Source: JAEYZM01 sp943372195 (GTDB lineage: Bacteria; Bacteroidota; Bacteroidia; Sphingobacteriales; Sphingobacteriaceae). From it: a DNA stretch of 64,000 nt. The notes below the pieces were generated by a model, which was not told the DNA's origin, searched no databases, and saw only the letters and a list, made by a program, of their open reading frames with translations. The translations under genes and the position numbers were made by a program. Shown in pieces: positions 36,484 through 45,393 of the stretch (its first letter is position 1; the number at the start of each line of letters is the position of its first letter). The stretch lies in NCBI GenBank assembly GCA_943372195.1, contig CALRXS010000017.1, positions 5,690-69,689 on the forward strand, written 5' to 3'.

Positions 36484-38079
36484 ATGAATAAGATGAAAAT
36501 TAAGATTGGCTCCAGAGGCAGTGATTTAGCTTTGTGGCAGGCCCATCATGTGAAAGATAGATTAACACAAGCAGGTGCTGATGTTAGCATTACCATCTTC
36601 AAAACTCAAGGTGATAAAATTCAACACCTAAGTCTCGATAAATTAGAAGGCAAAGGTTTTTTCACGAAAGAATTAGAAGATGCATTACTCAATAATGAAA
36701 TTGATTTAGCAGTTCATTCACATAAAGACTTGCCTACTCTTTCCCCTCCGGGCTTAATAATATCAGCTGTTTCAGAAAGAGAAGATCCATCAGAATTATT
36801 ATTGATTCGAAAAGAATCTGTTGACACAACACAGTATTTATCTTTCAAAAAAAATGCAATACTCGGAACTTCTTCTGCTAGAAGAAAAGTGCAGATGTTA
36901 GAGTTTAGAGATGATATTATTTTAAAAGATATTAGAGGTAATGTTCCTACTCGTATTCAAAAATTAAGAGAAGGACAATTCGATGCAATTCTATTAGCTC
37001 GTGCAGGTGTTGAAAGATTGAAATTAGATTTAAGCGATCTTCATGTTATAATTTTAAATCCGCATTCATTCATACCCGCTCCCGCACAAGGAGTACTTGC
37101 TCTACAAATCAGAGAAAACGATGCTACACTCGATCAGTTTTTAAAACAAGTGATTCATCAACAACAAGTTTTCAATTCAATTGGTATTGAACGTAAAATT
37201 TTAAATCTTTTTGAAGGCGGATGTCATATGCCATTAGGTGCATACGTTGAACATAAAAATAATACTTATAAATTATGGGCTGCAAAAGCTGAACACGATG
37301 CAGAATTACCTCAACGCTTGTATTTAGAGGCCGATTCATACGAACATCTTGCAGAGCGTGCAGTGAATTTATTCAATAGCACCATCCTGAAAAATAATAA
37401 AATTTTCATTTCTCAAAATGATAAAAATGATTCATTGTTGAAAAAACAATTAGCAATTGAATCGGCTGAACTACTGTATAATTCAGGTATTGAAACGCAA
37501 GAATTGAAATTTGAATACTCTGACCTAAATGCTTTTGACATGGTGTTTTTCAATAGTAAAAATGCTGTCAGACATTTTTTCAATCAGGTGAATGTAAAAG
37601 ATTTGAATTTGCAGTTTGCGGCCTTCGGACAAGCAACTGCAACAGAGATATTGAAATATACTTCGGAAGTTCAATTCATAGGATCTAGTTCAGACCCTGA
37701 TGTTGTTGCTTCTGAATTCAATGCAGCATATAAAATTTCTCAAAGAATTTTATTCCCTTGCTCTAGCAAATCATTGAAATCTGTTTCAAGTGTTTTGAAA
37801 AGCAATCATCAAATTATTGAAGTGGTGGTTTATGATACCATCATCAAACCTGAAATAAATTTACCAGAAGCTGATGTTTATGTAATGACAAGTCCGTCGA
37901 ATGTTCAATCATTCAGCAACTCATTAAAAAAATTAAATAATAAATTAATCGTTTCTATTGGTCCATCGACAGCAAAAGCATTACAAGCCATCGATGTACC
38001 TTGCCATGCAATCGCTGCATCTGCAGATGACCTTGGAATTTTTCACGCAATCTATTTAGCAAAAGCAAATCAAATATGA
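36484..38079 (+). CDS. hemCD: Fused hydroxymethylbilane synthase and uroporphyrinogen-III synthase
   Basis: 531 residues carrying two successive tetrapyrrole enzymes. Residues about 4-300 are HemC: KIGSRGSDLALWQA, AVHSHKDLPT, GTSSARRKVQM, and Cys247 in EGGCHMPLGAY, which holds the dipyrromethane cofactor. Residues about 305-530 are a divergent HemD: VFFNSKNAVRHFF, YVMTSPSNVQSF and SIGPSTAKAL. Fusion would hand unstable hydroxymethylbilane directly to the cyclase. An internal ATG at 36493 is an alternative start. The stop overlaps hemB by 4 bases. Confidence 0.9.
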   Translation: MNKMKIKIGSRGSDLALWQAHHVKDRLTQAGADVSITIFKTQGDKIQHLSLDKLEGKGFFTKELEDALLNNEIDLAVHSHKDLPTLSPPGLIISAVSEREDPSELLLIRKESVDTTQYLSFKKNAILGTSSARRKVQMLEFRDDIILKDIRGNVPTRIQKLREGQFDAILLARAGVERLKLDLSDLHVIILNPHSFIPAPAQGVLALQIRENDATLDQFLKQVIHQQQVFNSIGIERKILNLFEGGCHMPLGAYVEHKNNTYKLWAAKAEHDAELPQRLYLEADSYEHLAERAVNLFNSTILKNNKIFISQNDKNDSLLKKQLAIESAELLYNSGIETQELKFEYSDLNAFDMVFFNSKNAVRHFFNQVNVKDLNLQFAAFGQATATEILKYTSEVQFIGSSSDPDVVASEFNAAYKISQRILFPCSSKSLKSVSSVLKSNHQIIEVVVYDTIIKPEINLPEADVYVMTSPSNVQSFSNSLKKLNNKLIVSIGPSTAKALQAIDVPCHAIAASADDLGIFHAIYLAKANQI

Positions 38080-39044
38080 ATCGCCGCCCTCGTCGTTTAA
38101 GAAAAAATAGTATCATCAGAGAGTTAGTTGCTGAAACTAGACTTTCTAAAGAAATGTTTATCTACCCATATTTCGTAGTACCTGGTACTGGTATCAAACA
38201 CCCTATAGATGCTATGCCTGGCATCAATCATTTTTCTGTGGATGAGTTGTTGAAAGATGTAGAAGCTGGACTTAAATTTGGCGTAAATAAAATATTATTA
38301 TTCGGAGTAGGGGAAGAGAAAACAGAAGATGCTTCATCTGCTTATTCAGATAGATCAGTAGTGGTAAATGCTGTTAAAGCATTGAAAGAAAAATTTGCTG
38401 ATGAAATTTATGTAATTACAGATGTTTGTACATGTGCTTATACAACACACGGACATTGTGGTATCATACATTTAGATTATGTTGCTAACGACCCAACGGT
38501 TGAAGTATTAGTGAAAATGGCTGTTGCACATGCTAAAGCTGGTGCTGATATGGTTGCTCCTTCAGATATGATGGATGGTAGAATACAAGCTATCAGAGAA
38601 GGATTAGATGCAGCTGGATTTGTAAATACAGCTTTAATGTCTTATTCAATTAAATTTGCCGGAGCCTATTATGGTCCCTTTAGAGAAGCAGCTAACTCTG
38701 CACCTAACAAAGGTGATCGTAAATCATATCAAATGGATTTCCGAAATGCAAGAGAAGCAATGTTAGAAGCTGAACTAGATGAAAATGAAGGGGCAGATAT
38801 TTTAATGGTGAAACCTGCTTTGGCATATTTAGATGTAATTGCTAACTTGAGAGCTAACACCAATTTGCCAATTGCTTGTTATAATGTATCAGCAGAATAC
38901 TCAATGGTAAAAGCTGCTGCAGCGAATGGCTGGATTGATGAACAAAAATTGACATTAGAAAACATGTACGCATTTGCAAGAGCAGGCGCGAACATAATTA
39001 TTAGTTATCATACGAGAGAGATGTTTGAGAAGGGCTGGATATAA
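38076..39044 (+). CDS. hemB: Porphobilinogen synthase (5-aminolevulinate dehydratase)
   Basis: A 322-residue enzyme condensing two 5-aminolevulinates to porphobilinogen. The zinc site DVCTCAYTTHGHCG has C118, C120 and C128, indicating the zinc-dependent type. The Schiff-base lysines lie in SIKFAGAYYGPFREA (about 195) and LMVKPALAY (about 248). The start overlaps the hemCD stop by 4 bases (ATGA), so translation is coupled. A long period-7 array follows. Confidence 0.96.
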   Translation: MNRRPRRLRKNSIIRELVAETRLSKEMFIYPYFVVPGTGIKHPIDAMPGINHFSVDELLKDVEAGLKFGVNKILLFGVGEEKTEDASSAYSDRSVVVNAVKALKEKFADEIYVITDVCTCAYTTHGHCGIIHLDYVANDPTVEVLVKMAVAHAKAGADMVAPSDMMDGRIQAIREGLDAAGFVNTALMSYSIKFAGAYYGPFREAANSAPNKGDRKSYQMDFRNAREAMLEAELDENEGADILMVKPALAYLDVIANLRANTNLPIACYNVSAEYSMVKAAAANGWIDEQKLTLENMYAFARAGANIIISYHTREMFEKGWI

Positions 39045-39060
39045 AGGTAGTACAAAAGTA

Positions 39061-39179
39061 GCTAGTAGCTAGTAGCTAGATACTTGATAAAAAACGAAAA
39101 ACGGAAAATTGAAAATAGTACTGTGTCTAATAAGCGTGATCTCAGTACTCAATACCCAATACTCAATACAAAATATATA
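39061..39179 (+). repeat. Long period-7 array between hemB and hemL
   Basis: Seventeen 7-base steps can be read in one phase. They begin GCTAGTA, GCTAGTA, GCTAGAT, ACTTGAT, AAAAAAC, GAAAAAC, GGAAAAT, TGAAAAT, AGTACTG. Three poorly matching units follow, then GATCTCA, GTACTCA, ATACCCA, ATACTCA, ATACAAA, ATATATA. The array fills nearly all of the gap and ends 10 bases before the hemL ATG. The distal part is a TAGTAGC type, and the proximal part is the same type as upstream of parE and hemE. Confidence 0.7.
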
Positions 39180-39189
39180 GTTTAAAAAT

Positions 39190-40578
39190 ATGCTATCATC
39201 TATTAAGAACATATTCAAATCAAACAACGAAGAACCAACACCTGTTGTGCCTGGTAATCACAAAGATATTTCTCGAGAGAAGTCTGCAGAATTATTTGAG
39301 AAAGCGAAAAAATATTTCCCAGGTGGAGTGAATTCTCCTGTGCGTGCATTCAGATCTGTGTACGGTACTCCTCTTTTTATTAAGAAAGGCGATGGATGTC
39401 GAGTATGGGATGCTGATAACAATGAGTTCATTGATTTCTGCTGCTCTTGGGGTCCGCTTATTCTCGGACATAACAATTCTAAGATCAGAGTGAAAGTGAT
39501 AGAGGTTGCACAAAATGGAATGTCATTTGGTGCGCCAACAGCATTAGAAAATGAATTAGCAGAATTGATTTTATCAAATAATAAATACATTCAGAAATTA
39601 CGTTTCGTTAGTTCAGGAACTGAAGCTGTAATGTCGGCTATTCGTTTGGCAAGAGGTTATACTAAAAGAGATAAAATTTTAAAGTTCGAAGGATGTTACC
39701 ATGGGCATGTTGATTCACTATTAGTGAAAGCAGGTTCTGGATTAGTGACATTCGGTGAAACAAGTTCTGCGGGTATACCTGAAGCTTATGCTAAAGAAAC
39801 ACTTGTAGTTCCATTGAATGATAAAGAAGCAGTATTGCAAGCATTCGAGCAATTTAAAGATCAAATTGCCTGTGTAATTATTGAGCCGATACCTGCTAAC
39901 AACGGATTGTTATTGCAAGAGAAATCATTCTTAGAATTTTTAAGAGAAACATGTACAAAAAATAATACGCTGTTATTATTTGATGAAGTTATCTCAGGCT
40001 TTAGAGTAGGATTCGAGGGAGCTGCTGGTCATTATCAAATTCAACCAGATATTATTACCTATGGTAAAATTATCGGTGGCGGATTACCAGTTGGTGCTTA
40101 CGGTGCTACAGAAGAAATTATGAATTGTGTATCACCAGTTGGTGGTGTTTATCAAGCAGGAACTTTATCTGGGAATCCGGTAGCAATGGCTGCTGGTATT
40201 GCGCAATTATCAGAATTAGCGAGTTCAGGATTTTATAAAGAATTAAATAAAAAAACAGAAGAGTTTGTACAAGCGATTCAACGTTATGCTGAATCAAGAG
40301 GATATAAGTTTAAAATATTTAGTGTTGGATCTATCTTTTGGTTGGCATTTACAGATCTTGAAAATGTTCGTAGAGCCGATGAAATTGACCCAGCAAGTAT
40401 GGAGAAGTTTAAAGTCTTCCATCGTGAATTATTAAACCGTGGAATTTATTTAGGTCCATCGGGTTATGAAGTAGGCTTCGTTTCAGCTGCTCATACAAAA
40501 ATTGATTTAGAAAAAGCTAAACGTGCAATGTTCGAAGCTTTAGAAATAGTATTTGACAGAAAAAATAATGTTGCGTAA
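39190..40578 (+). CDS. hemL: Glutamate-1-semialdehyde 2,1-aminomutase
   Basis: A 462-residue PLP enzyme making 5-aminolevulinate, the second step of the C5 pathway. FPGGVNSPVRAF is at 43-54, SSGTEAVMSAIRLAR at 141-155, DEVISGFRVG at 265-274, and the PLP lysine K293 in TYGKIIGGGLP. About 30 residues precede the normal start of the family (SAELFEKAKKYFPGG); this extension is Lys/Asn/Pro-rich and may not be structured. The last 11 bases overlap the kinase gene. Confidence 0.94.
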   Translation: MLSSIKNIFKSNNEEPTPVVPGNHKDISREKSAELFEKAKKYFPGGVNSPVRAFRSVYGTPLFIKKGDGCRVWDADNNEFIDFCCSWGPLILGHNNSKIRVKVIEVAQNGMSFGAPTALENELAELILSNNKYIQKLRFVSSGTEAVMSAIRLARGYTKRDKILKFEGCYHGHVDSLLVKAGSGLVTFGETSSAGIPEAYAKETLVVPLNDKEAVLQAFEQFKDQIACVIIEPIPANNGLLLQEKSFLEFLRETCTKNNTLLLFDEVISGFRVGFEGAAGHYQIQPDIITYGKIIGGGLPVGAYGATEEIMNCVSPVGGVYQAGTLSGNPVAMAAGIAQLSELASSGFYKELNKKTEEFVQAIQRYAESRGYKFKIFSVGSIFWLAFTDLENVRRADEIDPASMEKFKVFHRELLNRGIYLGPSGYEVGFVSAAHTKIDLEKAKRAMFEALEIVFDRKNNVA

Positions 40579-41431
40579 ACCTATAACCATATTTTACCTC
40601 TTATTAATTTATGCATTAGCAGAGCTAGTGTGGTGGGGGTATTTATTGGTAAAATCTGAACCTAGTAGAATGGGAATGATTTTAGGTGAAGGCTCTGTAT
40701 TCTTATTAATATTATTAGTTGGAGCTTTCTTCTTTCACAAAGTGATGAAGAAAGAGAGAGCGATGCATATGCAGCAAAGAAATTTCTTATTATCTGTTAC
40801 GCATGAATTAAAATCTCCTCTAGCATCCATAAAATTGTATTTACAAACAATTTTAAAACGTGATTTAGAAAAAGAAAAACGTGATCAATTTATTAAAAGC
40901 TCTATCGACGATATCGGTCGATTAGATGATTTAGTGGAGAATATGCTTTTGGCAAGTAGAATAGAAAATGGAAGTTATTCTTTCCCAAAAGAAATGTTTA
41001 GCTTCTCTGATTTGCTCGATAATATGACCGATCGTTTAGAAATAAATGTTCAATCGAAACGTACCATTGTTCGTGATATTGACGAACATATTGACTATAT
41101 CGGTGATCGATTTTCTTTAGGATCTTTAGTGAATAATTTATTAGAAAACGCAGTTAAATATTCTATCGATGATTCTAAAGTTTCTATTTCTCTAAAAAAA
41201 ATAAATGATAAAATACATTTAAAAATATGTGATGAAGGGGTAGGTATTTCAGAATCTGATAGAACCAAAATATTTGAAAAGTTTTATCGTGTAGGTAATG
41301 AAATGACTAGGAAAACAAAGGGTACTGGACTTGGATTATTTATCGTAAAACAAGTAACCGATAATCATAATGCATTAATAAACATTACATCAAACAGTCC
41401 TAAGGGTACTTGTTTTGAAATAATATTTTAA
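40568..41431 (+). CDS. Sensor histidine kinase
   Basis: 287 residues from MLRKPITIFYLLL at 40568. Two membrane helices (about 8-30 and 43-57) flank a very short outer loop, so there is no large sensor domain. The HisKA domain has the phospho-acceptor His79 in SVTHELKSPLAS. The HATPase domain shows NLLENAVKYS, CDEGVGIS, EKFYRVG and TKGTGLGLFIVKQV. The ATG overlaps the end of hemL by 11 bases and the response regulator follows 2 bases later. The signal may be membrane-intrinsic. Confidence 0.9.
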   Translation: MLRKPITIFYLLLIYALAELVWWGYLLVKSEPSRMGMILGEGSVFLLILLVGAFFFHKVMKKERAMHMQQRNFLLSVTHELKSPLASIKLYLQTILKRDLEKEKRDQFIKSSIDDIGRLDDLVENMLLASRIENGSYSFPKEMFSFSDLLDNMTDRLEINVQSKRTIVRDIDEHIDYIGDRFSLGSLVNNLLENAVKYSIDDSKVSISLKKINDKIHLKICDEGVGISESDRTKIFEKFYRVGNEMTRKTKGTGLGLFIVKQVTDNHNALINITSNSPKGTCFEIIF

Positions 41432-41433
41432 AT

Positions 41434-42129
41434 ATGGCAGCGTATAGAATTTTACTCGTTGAAGATGAAGAACACTTACTAGAGGCTTTGAAATTAAACC
41501 TCGAGTTAGAAGGTTATCATGTAACTACCGCAACCGATGGTAAAAAAGCATTGAAAGCTTTTAAAGAAGAACGATTGAATTTAGTAATACTAGATGTGAT
41601 GTTACCAGAGATCGACGGATTCAAAGTAGCTGAGACTATACGTTTAGAAAATTCTGAAGTGCCAATACTTTTCTTAACAGCAAAGAATACTTCTGAAGAT
41701 AGAGTAGCCGGATTAAAGCGTGGTGCTGATGATTATTTAACAAAGCCTTTCAATTTAGAAGAACTTATTTTACGAGTAGGAATTCTAGTAAAACGTAGTC
41801 TCAAAAATGATGAGCAAAAGCAATTAAATAGCTATAAGATTGGTGATAAGACTATCAATTTTAACAACTACGAATTAACAGATGATGCTGGTACTGTTAC
41901 ACCGCTTACTAAGAAAGAAACCATGCTGCTAAAATTATTAATCGAGAGAAAAGGTGAAGCTGTATCTCGCGAAACAATTTTAGAAACAGTATGGAACTAT
42001 GATGTGTACCCATCAACTCGTACTATCGATAATTTTATTTTATCGTTTAGAAAATATTTTGAAAACGACTCAAAACACCCGAAGCATTTTCATTCTATTA
42101 GGGGTGTCGGCTACAAATTCACAGACTAA
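41434..42129 (+). CDS. OmpR/PhoB-family response regulator
   Basis: 231 residues. The receiver domain has D10 and D11 in VEDEEH, the phospho-acceptor Asp54 in VILDVMLPEIDG, Thr in FLTAKN and Lys in LTKPFN. A winged-helix DNA-binding domain covers about 135-230 (LTKKETMLLKLLIERKG, RTIDNFILSFRKYFE, FHSIRGVGYKFTD). It is the partner of the histidine kinase 2 bases upstream. It lies between hemL and hemE, and control of tetrapyrrole genes is a reasonable but unproven guess. Confidence 0.92.
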   Translation: MAAYRILLVEDEEHLLEALKLNLELEGYHVTTATDGKKALKAFKEERLNLVILDVMLPEIDGFKVAETIRLENSEVPILFLTAKNTSEDRVAGLKRGADDYLTKPFNLEELILRVGILVKRSLKNDEQKQLNSYKIGDKTINFNNYELTDDAGTVTPLTKKETMLLKLLIERKGEAVSRETILETVWNYDVYPSTRTIDNFILSFRKYFENDSKHPKHFHSIRGVGYKFTD

Positions 42130-42229
42130 TTAGCCAATATGTCAATTAGCCAATTAGCCAATGATAGTACCCAATACCCAGTACTCAGTACCCAGTACAT
42201 AATACTTAATACATAATACTTAATACAAT
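42127..42229 (+). repeat. Octamer array followed by period-7 array upstream of hemE
   Basis: The whole gap from the response-regulator stop to the hemE ATG is tandem repeat. Five 8-base units come first (TAATTAGC, CAATATGT, CAATTAGC, CAATTAGC, CAATGATA). Nine 7-base units follow: GTACCCA, ATACCCA, GTACTCA, GTACCCA, GTACATA, ATACTTA, ATACATA, ATACTTA, ATACAAT. Two bases later comes the ATG at 42232. No promoter consensus or Shine-Dalgarno sequence is left in the gap. Confidence 0.85.
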
Positions 42230-42231
42230 AA

Positions 42232-43257
42232 ATGAAAAACCTATTTTTAAACGCCGCTTGGTCTAAGCCTACAGAAAGACCACCAGTATGGATGATGAGA
42301 CAAGCTGGTAGATTTATGAAAGAATATTGGGAGATAAAAAACAAATATTCTTTCTTAGAAATGTGCAAGACTCCTGAAATTGCTGCAGATGTAACCATGT
42401 TACCAATCGATTTATTAGATGTAGATGCTGCAATTTTATTTTCAGATATTTTAGTGACAGCTGAAGCAATGGGCGGACAATTATCATTCGAAGCGGGTGT
42501 TGGTCCTACTTTCGCAAACCCCGTTAGATCTGAAGCCGACATTAATGCATTATTAGTTGATGGAACCGAAGATCGATTGAAATATGTTGCTGATGCAATA
42601 AAAGTAATTCAACAAAGATTGAATGGCTCTAAGCCATTAATCGGTTTCGCCGGTGCTCCATTCACTGTAATGAGTTATTTAATTGAAGGTGGTTCTTCTA
42701 AAGATTTTAAAAAGACTAAACTCTTTATTCATAATCAACCTGAACTAGCACATAAACTTTTGCAGAAGATTGCAGATGTAACCATCATCTATCTTAATAT
42801 GCAAATTGCTGCTGGTGTAAATGCTCTGCAATTATTTGACTCATGGGCTACAGCCTTGGCATGGGATGATTACAAAGAATTTTCTCACCAATACAATCAA
42901 AAAATTATTGCTAGTCTAAATAGAACTAACATCCCGATTATATCTTTCTGTAAAGGTAGTTCAGTGTTCGCGCCATTAATGGCAGAAGCTAAGCCTGATG
43001 TGATTTCAATTGATTGGAATGTTGATTTATTAGACATGAAAAATAGATTACCAAAAAATATCGCAGTACAAGGTAATTTAGATCCTTTCGTTTTATATGC
43101 CGATAAAAAAGTAATCAAAGAAAGAATTCATAAATTGTTTGATCGCATGAAAGGTACTGATGGTTTTATCTTTAACCTCGGACATGGTATTATGCCAGAT
43201 ATACCTTTCGAAAATGTGAAGTATGCAATCGAGGTAGTGAAAGAATACAGATACTAA
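42232..43257 (+). CDS. hemE: Uroporphyrinogen decarboxylase
   Basis: A 341-residue enzyme that decarboxylates uroporphyrinogen III to coproporphyrinogen III. The signature PPVWMMRQAGRFMKEY is at about 18-33, with GFAGAPFTVMSYLIEGG near 140 and NLGHGIMPDIP near 315. Length is normal. It lies after the two-component genes with only repeats in the 5' gap, so it either depends on upstream transcription or has a promoter formed by the repeats. Confidence 0.95.
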   Translation: MKNLFLNAAWSKPTERPPVWMMRQAGRFMKEYWEIKNKYSFLEMCKTPEIAADVTMLPIDLLDVDAAILFSDILVTAEAMGGQLSFEAGVGPTFANPVRSEADINALLVDGTEDRLKYVADAIKVIQQRLNGSKPLIGFAGAPFTVMSYLIEGGSSKDFKKTKLFIHNQPELAHKLLQKIADVTIIYLNMQIAAGVNALQLFDSWATALAWDDYKEFSHQYNQKIIASLNRTNIPIISFCKGSSVFAPLMAEAKPDVISIDWNVDLLDMKNRLPKNIAVQGNLDPFVLYADKKVIKERIHKLFDRMKGTDGFIFNLGHGIMPDIPFENVKYAIEVVKEYRY

Positions 43258-43278
43258 AAGAAAAAGGTTTAATGAAAA

Positions 43279-44220
43279 TTAACTCCTTTCTTGTTTTAAA
43301 TAAGAGCCTTGTTCGACTCCATTCTTTACAATTATTTTATCAATCATCGATTGTATTACGGCTTTCTTATAACCCCAATTCGGCGCAATCAACATGTCTT
43401 GATCTGAAAGTCCGAACAATCGTTGTATAATCACATCATCTCTCAATCTCGGTATAAATTCAGAAAGAAACTCTGCATACTCTTCTAATTCGAATAATTT
43501 AAAAGGTTCACGCTTATAATGAACTCCCATAATAGAGCCTTCAACAATATGTAAGTGATGAAGCTTTATATATTTAATCTGCTTGTATTTATTGACAACA
43601 TCAGCATAGGCTAACATCATCTCTCTAGTCTCCCAAGGGAATCCGAAAATAGAATGAACACATACCTCAACTTTTGAATTTTCAAATAATGCCAAAGCAT
43701 TTTCTAAATCTTCGTGTGTGCAACCTCTATTGATTTGACCGAGAGTTTCGTTATAAATAGATTCCATACCCATCTCAATGTCAACATCGAATTTATCGGT
43801 ATAGCTCTCTAATAGTTTTGCTTTTTCTGCATCAATACAATCGGGGCGAGTGCCTATTGATAGACCTACGATGTCTTCAGTATAATAAGATAAGGCTTCA
43901 TCATACATCATTTTTAAAAAATGAGTAGGGGCGTAGGTATTTGTATTAGGTTGGAAGTAAACGATGATTTTATCGGCTCTGTAATTCTCTTTCGCTTGTC
44001 GAATACCTTTTTGCATCTGTTCTTTAATGCTAGGCATACTACGTGCAGTTTCTGGCGTAAATGAATCTACATTGCAATAAGTACATCCACCATAACCTTT
44101 AGAACCATCGCGATTTGGGCAAGTAAATCCACCATCAACTATAACTTTAAATACTCTTTGTCCTTTGTATTTTTTAGCTAAGTGATTACTATAAGAATTA
44201 TAGCCTCTAACATCCTTCAT
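43279..44220 (-). CDS. TIGR01212 family radical SAM protein (YhcC-like)
   Basis: 313 residues. DGGFTCPNRDGSKGYGGCTYCN near 30-50 holds the cluster cysteines of this family, where the CxxxCxxC motif is modified. IGTRPDCID, MGMESIYNETLGQINRGCTHED and HSIFGFPWET follow. This family resembles the Elp3 radical SAM fold but has no settled function; YhcC in E. coli is the reference. It is followed on the same strand by no other gene, and converges with hemE over 21 bases. Confidence 0.87.
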   Translation of the reverse strand: MKDVRGYNSYSNHLAKKYKGQRVFKVIVDGGFTCPNRDGSKGYGGCTYCNVDSFTPETARSMPSIKEQMQKGIRQAKENYRADKIIVYFQPNTNTYAPTHFLKMMYDEALSYYTEDIVGLSIGTRPDCIDAEKAKLLESYTDKFDVDIEMGMESIYNETLGQINRGCTHEDLENALALFENSKVEVCVHSIFGFPWETREMMLAYADVVNKYKQIKYIKLHHLHIVEGSIMGVHYKREPFKLFELEEYAEFLSEFIPRLRDDVIIQRLFGLSDQDMLIAPNWGYKKAVIQSMIDKIIVKNGVEQGSYLKQERS

Positions 44221-44244
44221 CGTGCAAAGATAGCAAGCTAAATC

Positions 44245-45366
44245 TTATTTCGACTTATTTTTCGCTAAATCAAACTGATTTCTGTAAGTCAGAAATAAAC
44301 TGTTTGAAAACTCAAACTGCGGATTGTTTAAATCAAAATAGGGTTCTAATCTAGACGATATACTGAACTGATCATTAATTTCATAATCAGAAATTAAACG
44401 GATAAACAATAGCTTTCGCTCTGTACTGAAAAAGTTCTCGTTATTGATTTGTGTCGATGCCGATTGATACAAGGGTGCACCATGTACACCAACGAAATTA
44501 TTTCCTTGCCAATAGGTAGTACTCAATGAGGTATGTCCGAATTTCCAACCTAATGTTGCCAATATTCCATAGCCATTATCTTTAGGGTAAACTTTGGTAT
44601 TCGAATAATCTAAATAGCCCATGATATGAGACTCTAACCATACATAATGATCTTTCTTCTCATTGTATAAGTATTTATAATCAATGCCTATACTACTATT
44701 AAACAATGTGATTAAAGTTCTATCTGGGGTATCAATTTGTCCGCCTTTATGATAAGCAAACACCGAAACCGGAATCTCAATTTTATGCTTTCTATCATTC
44801 AATAATTTATAGTCAATATGAAATCCGCCAGAAACCTCTTCTTGTGTCGGAGAAATTTTATAAATCATCTTCTCCCAATTGATCCATGCATCAAACTTTA
44901 AATTACTATCGGTATAAATAAATTGATTTCCGAATTCTAAATTATTGTAAATAATTCGATCATAATTATACATTGGCTCTGGCATGCGGTGCATAATATT
45001 ACCGTTTAATTTACCAGCAATTATTTGCCATTTCCCCGGATGGTAGTTAATGGTAAAAGTTGGTTGTTCTTCATAAATTCCGCCACGACCATAGTCTTGT
45101 CTAATGAATAAGCCAGCTCGTAAGCTTAATTTTTTATCTGCATTGTATATAAACTCCGGATGTAAAATACTTCCGAAATAGGTTAGTCCGTCGGCAAATT
45201 TGTTGAAGTACTCATAATTTCTCATGTAATTATGATTGTAAACATTCAACTGAAATTTCGAGTCAGTGTAAGTAATATTATTTTCTAGCAAGCGATTATT
45301 GACTTGCGAGAAAACAAAATAGGTACTCAACTGAATGAATAATAGGGTAAAGAAGATTCTCTTCAT
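44245..45366 (-). CDS. Putative outer-membrane protein of unknown function
   Basis: 373 residues with a clear signal peptide (MKRIFFTLLFIQLSTYFVFSQ). The body is rich in aromatic residues and alternating hydrophobic patterns typical of outer-membrane beta-strands, such as WQIIAGKLNG, DAWINWEKMIY and LLFIRLISDYEI. No known domain is recognised. It is transcribed just upstream of the radical SAM gene (24-base gap) and after the SRPBCC gene, with a terminator at 45394-45420 upstream. Confidence 0.7.
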   Translation of the reverse strand: MKRIFFTLLFIQLSTYFVFSQVNNRLLENNITYTDSKFQLNVYNHNYMRNYEYFNKFADGLTYFGSILHPEFIYNADKKLSLRAGLFIRQDYGRGGIYEEQPTFTINYHPGKWQIIAGKLNGNIMHRMPEPMYNYDRIIYNNLEFGNQFIYTDSNLKFDAWINWEKMIYKISPTQEEVSGGFHIDYKLLNDRKHKIEIPVSVFAYHKGGQIDTPDRTLITLFNSSIGIDYKYLYNEKKDHYVWLESHIMGYLDYSNTKVYPKDNGYGILATLGWKFGHTSLSTTYWQGNNFVGVHGAPLYQSASTQINNENFFSTERKLLFIRLISDYEINDQFSISSRLEPYFDLNNPQFEFSNSLFLTYRNQFDLAKNKSK

Positions 45367-45393
45367 TTTACTAAAATAGTAAAATAGAGAAAT

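Noticed and set aside
39061..42229. CRISPR-like array
   Set aside because: The repeats are 7-8 bases, contiguous and without spacers, and no cas genes are present.
43258..43285. Terminator between hemE and the radical SAM gene
   Set aside because: The possible stem is short and mismatched and has no clear T-run; too weak to list.
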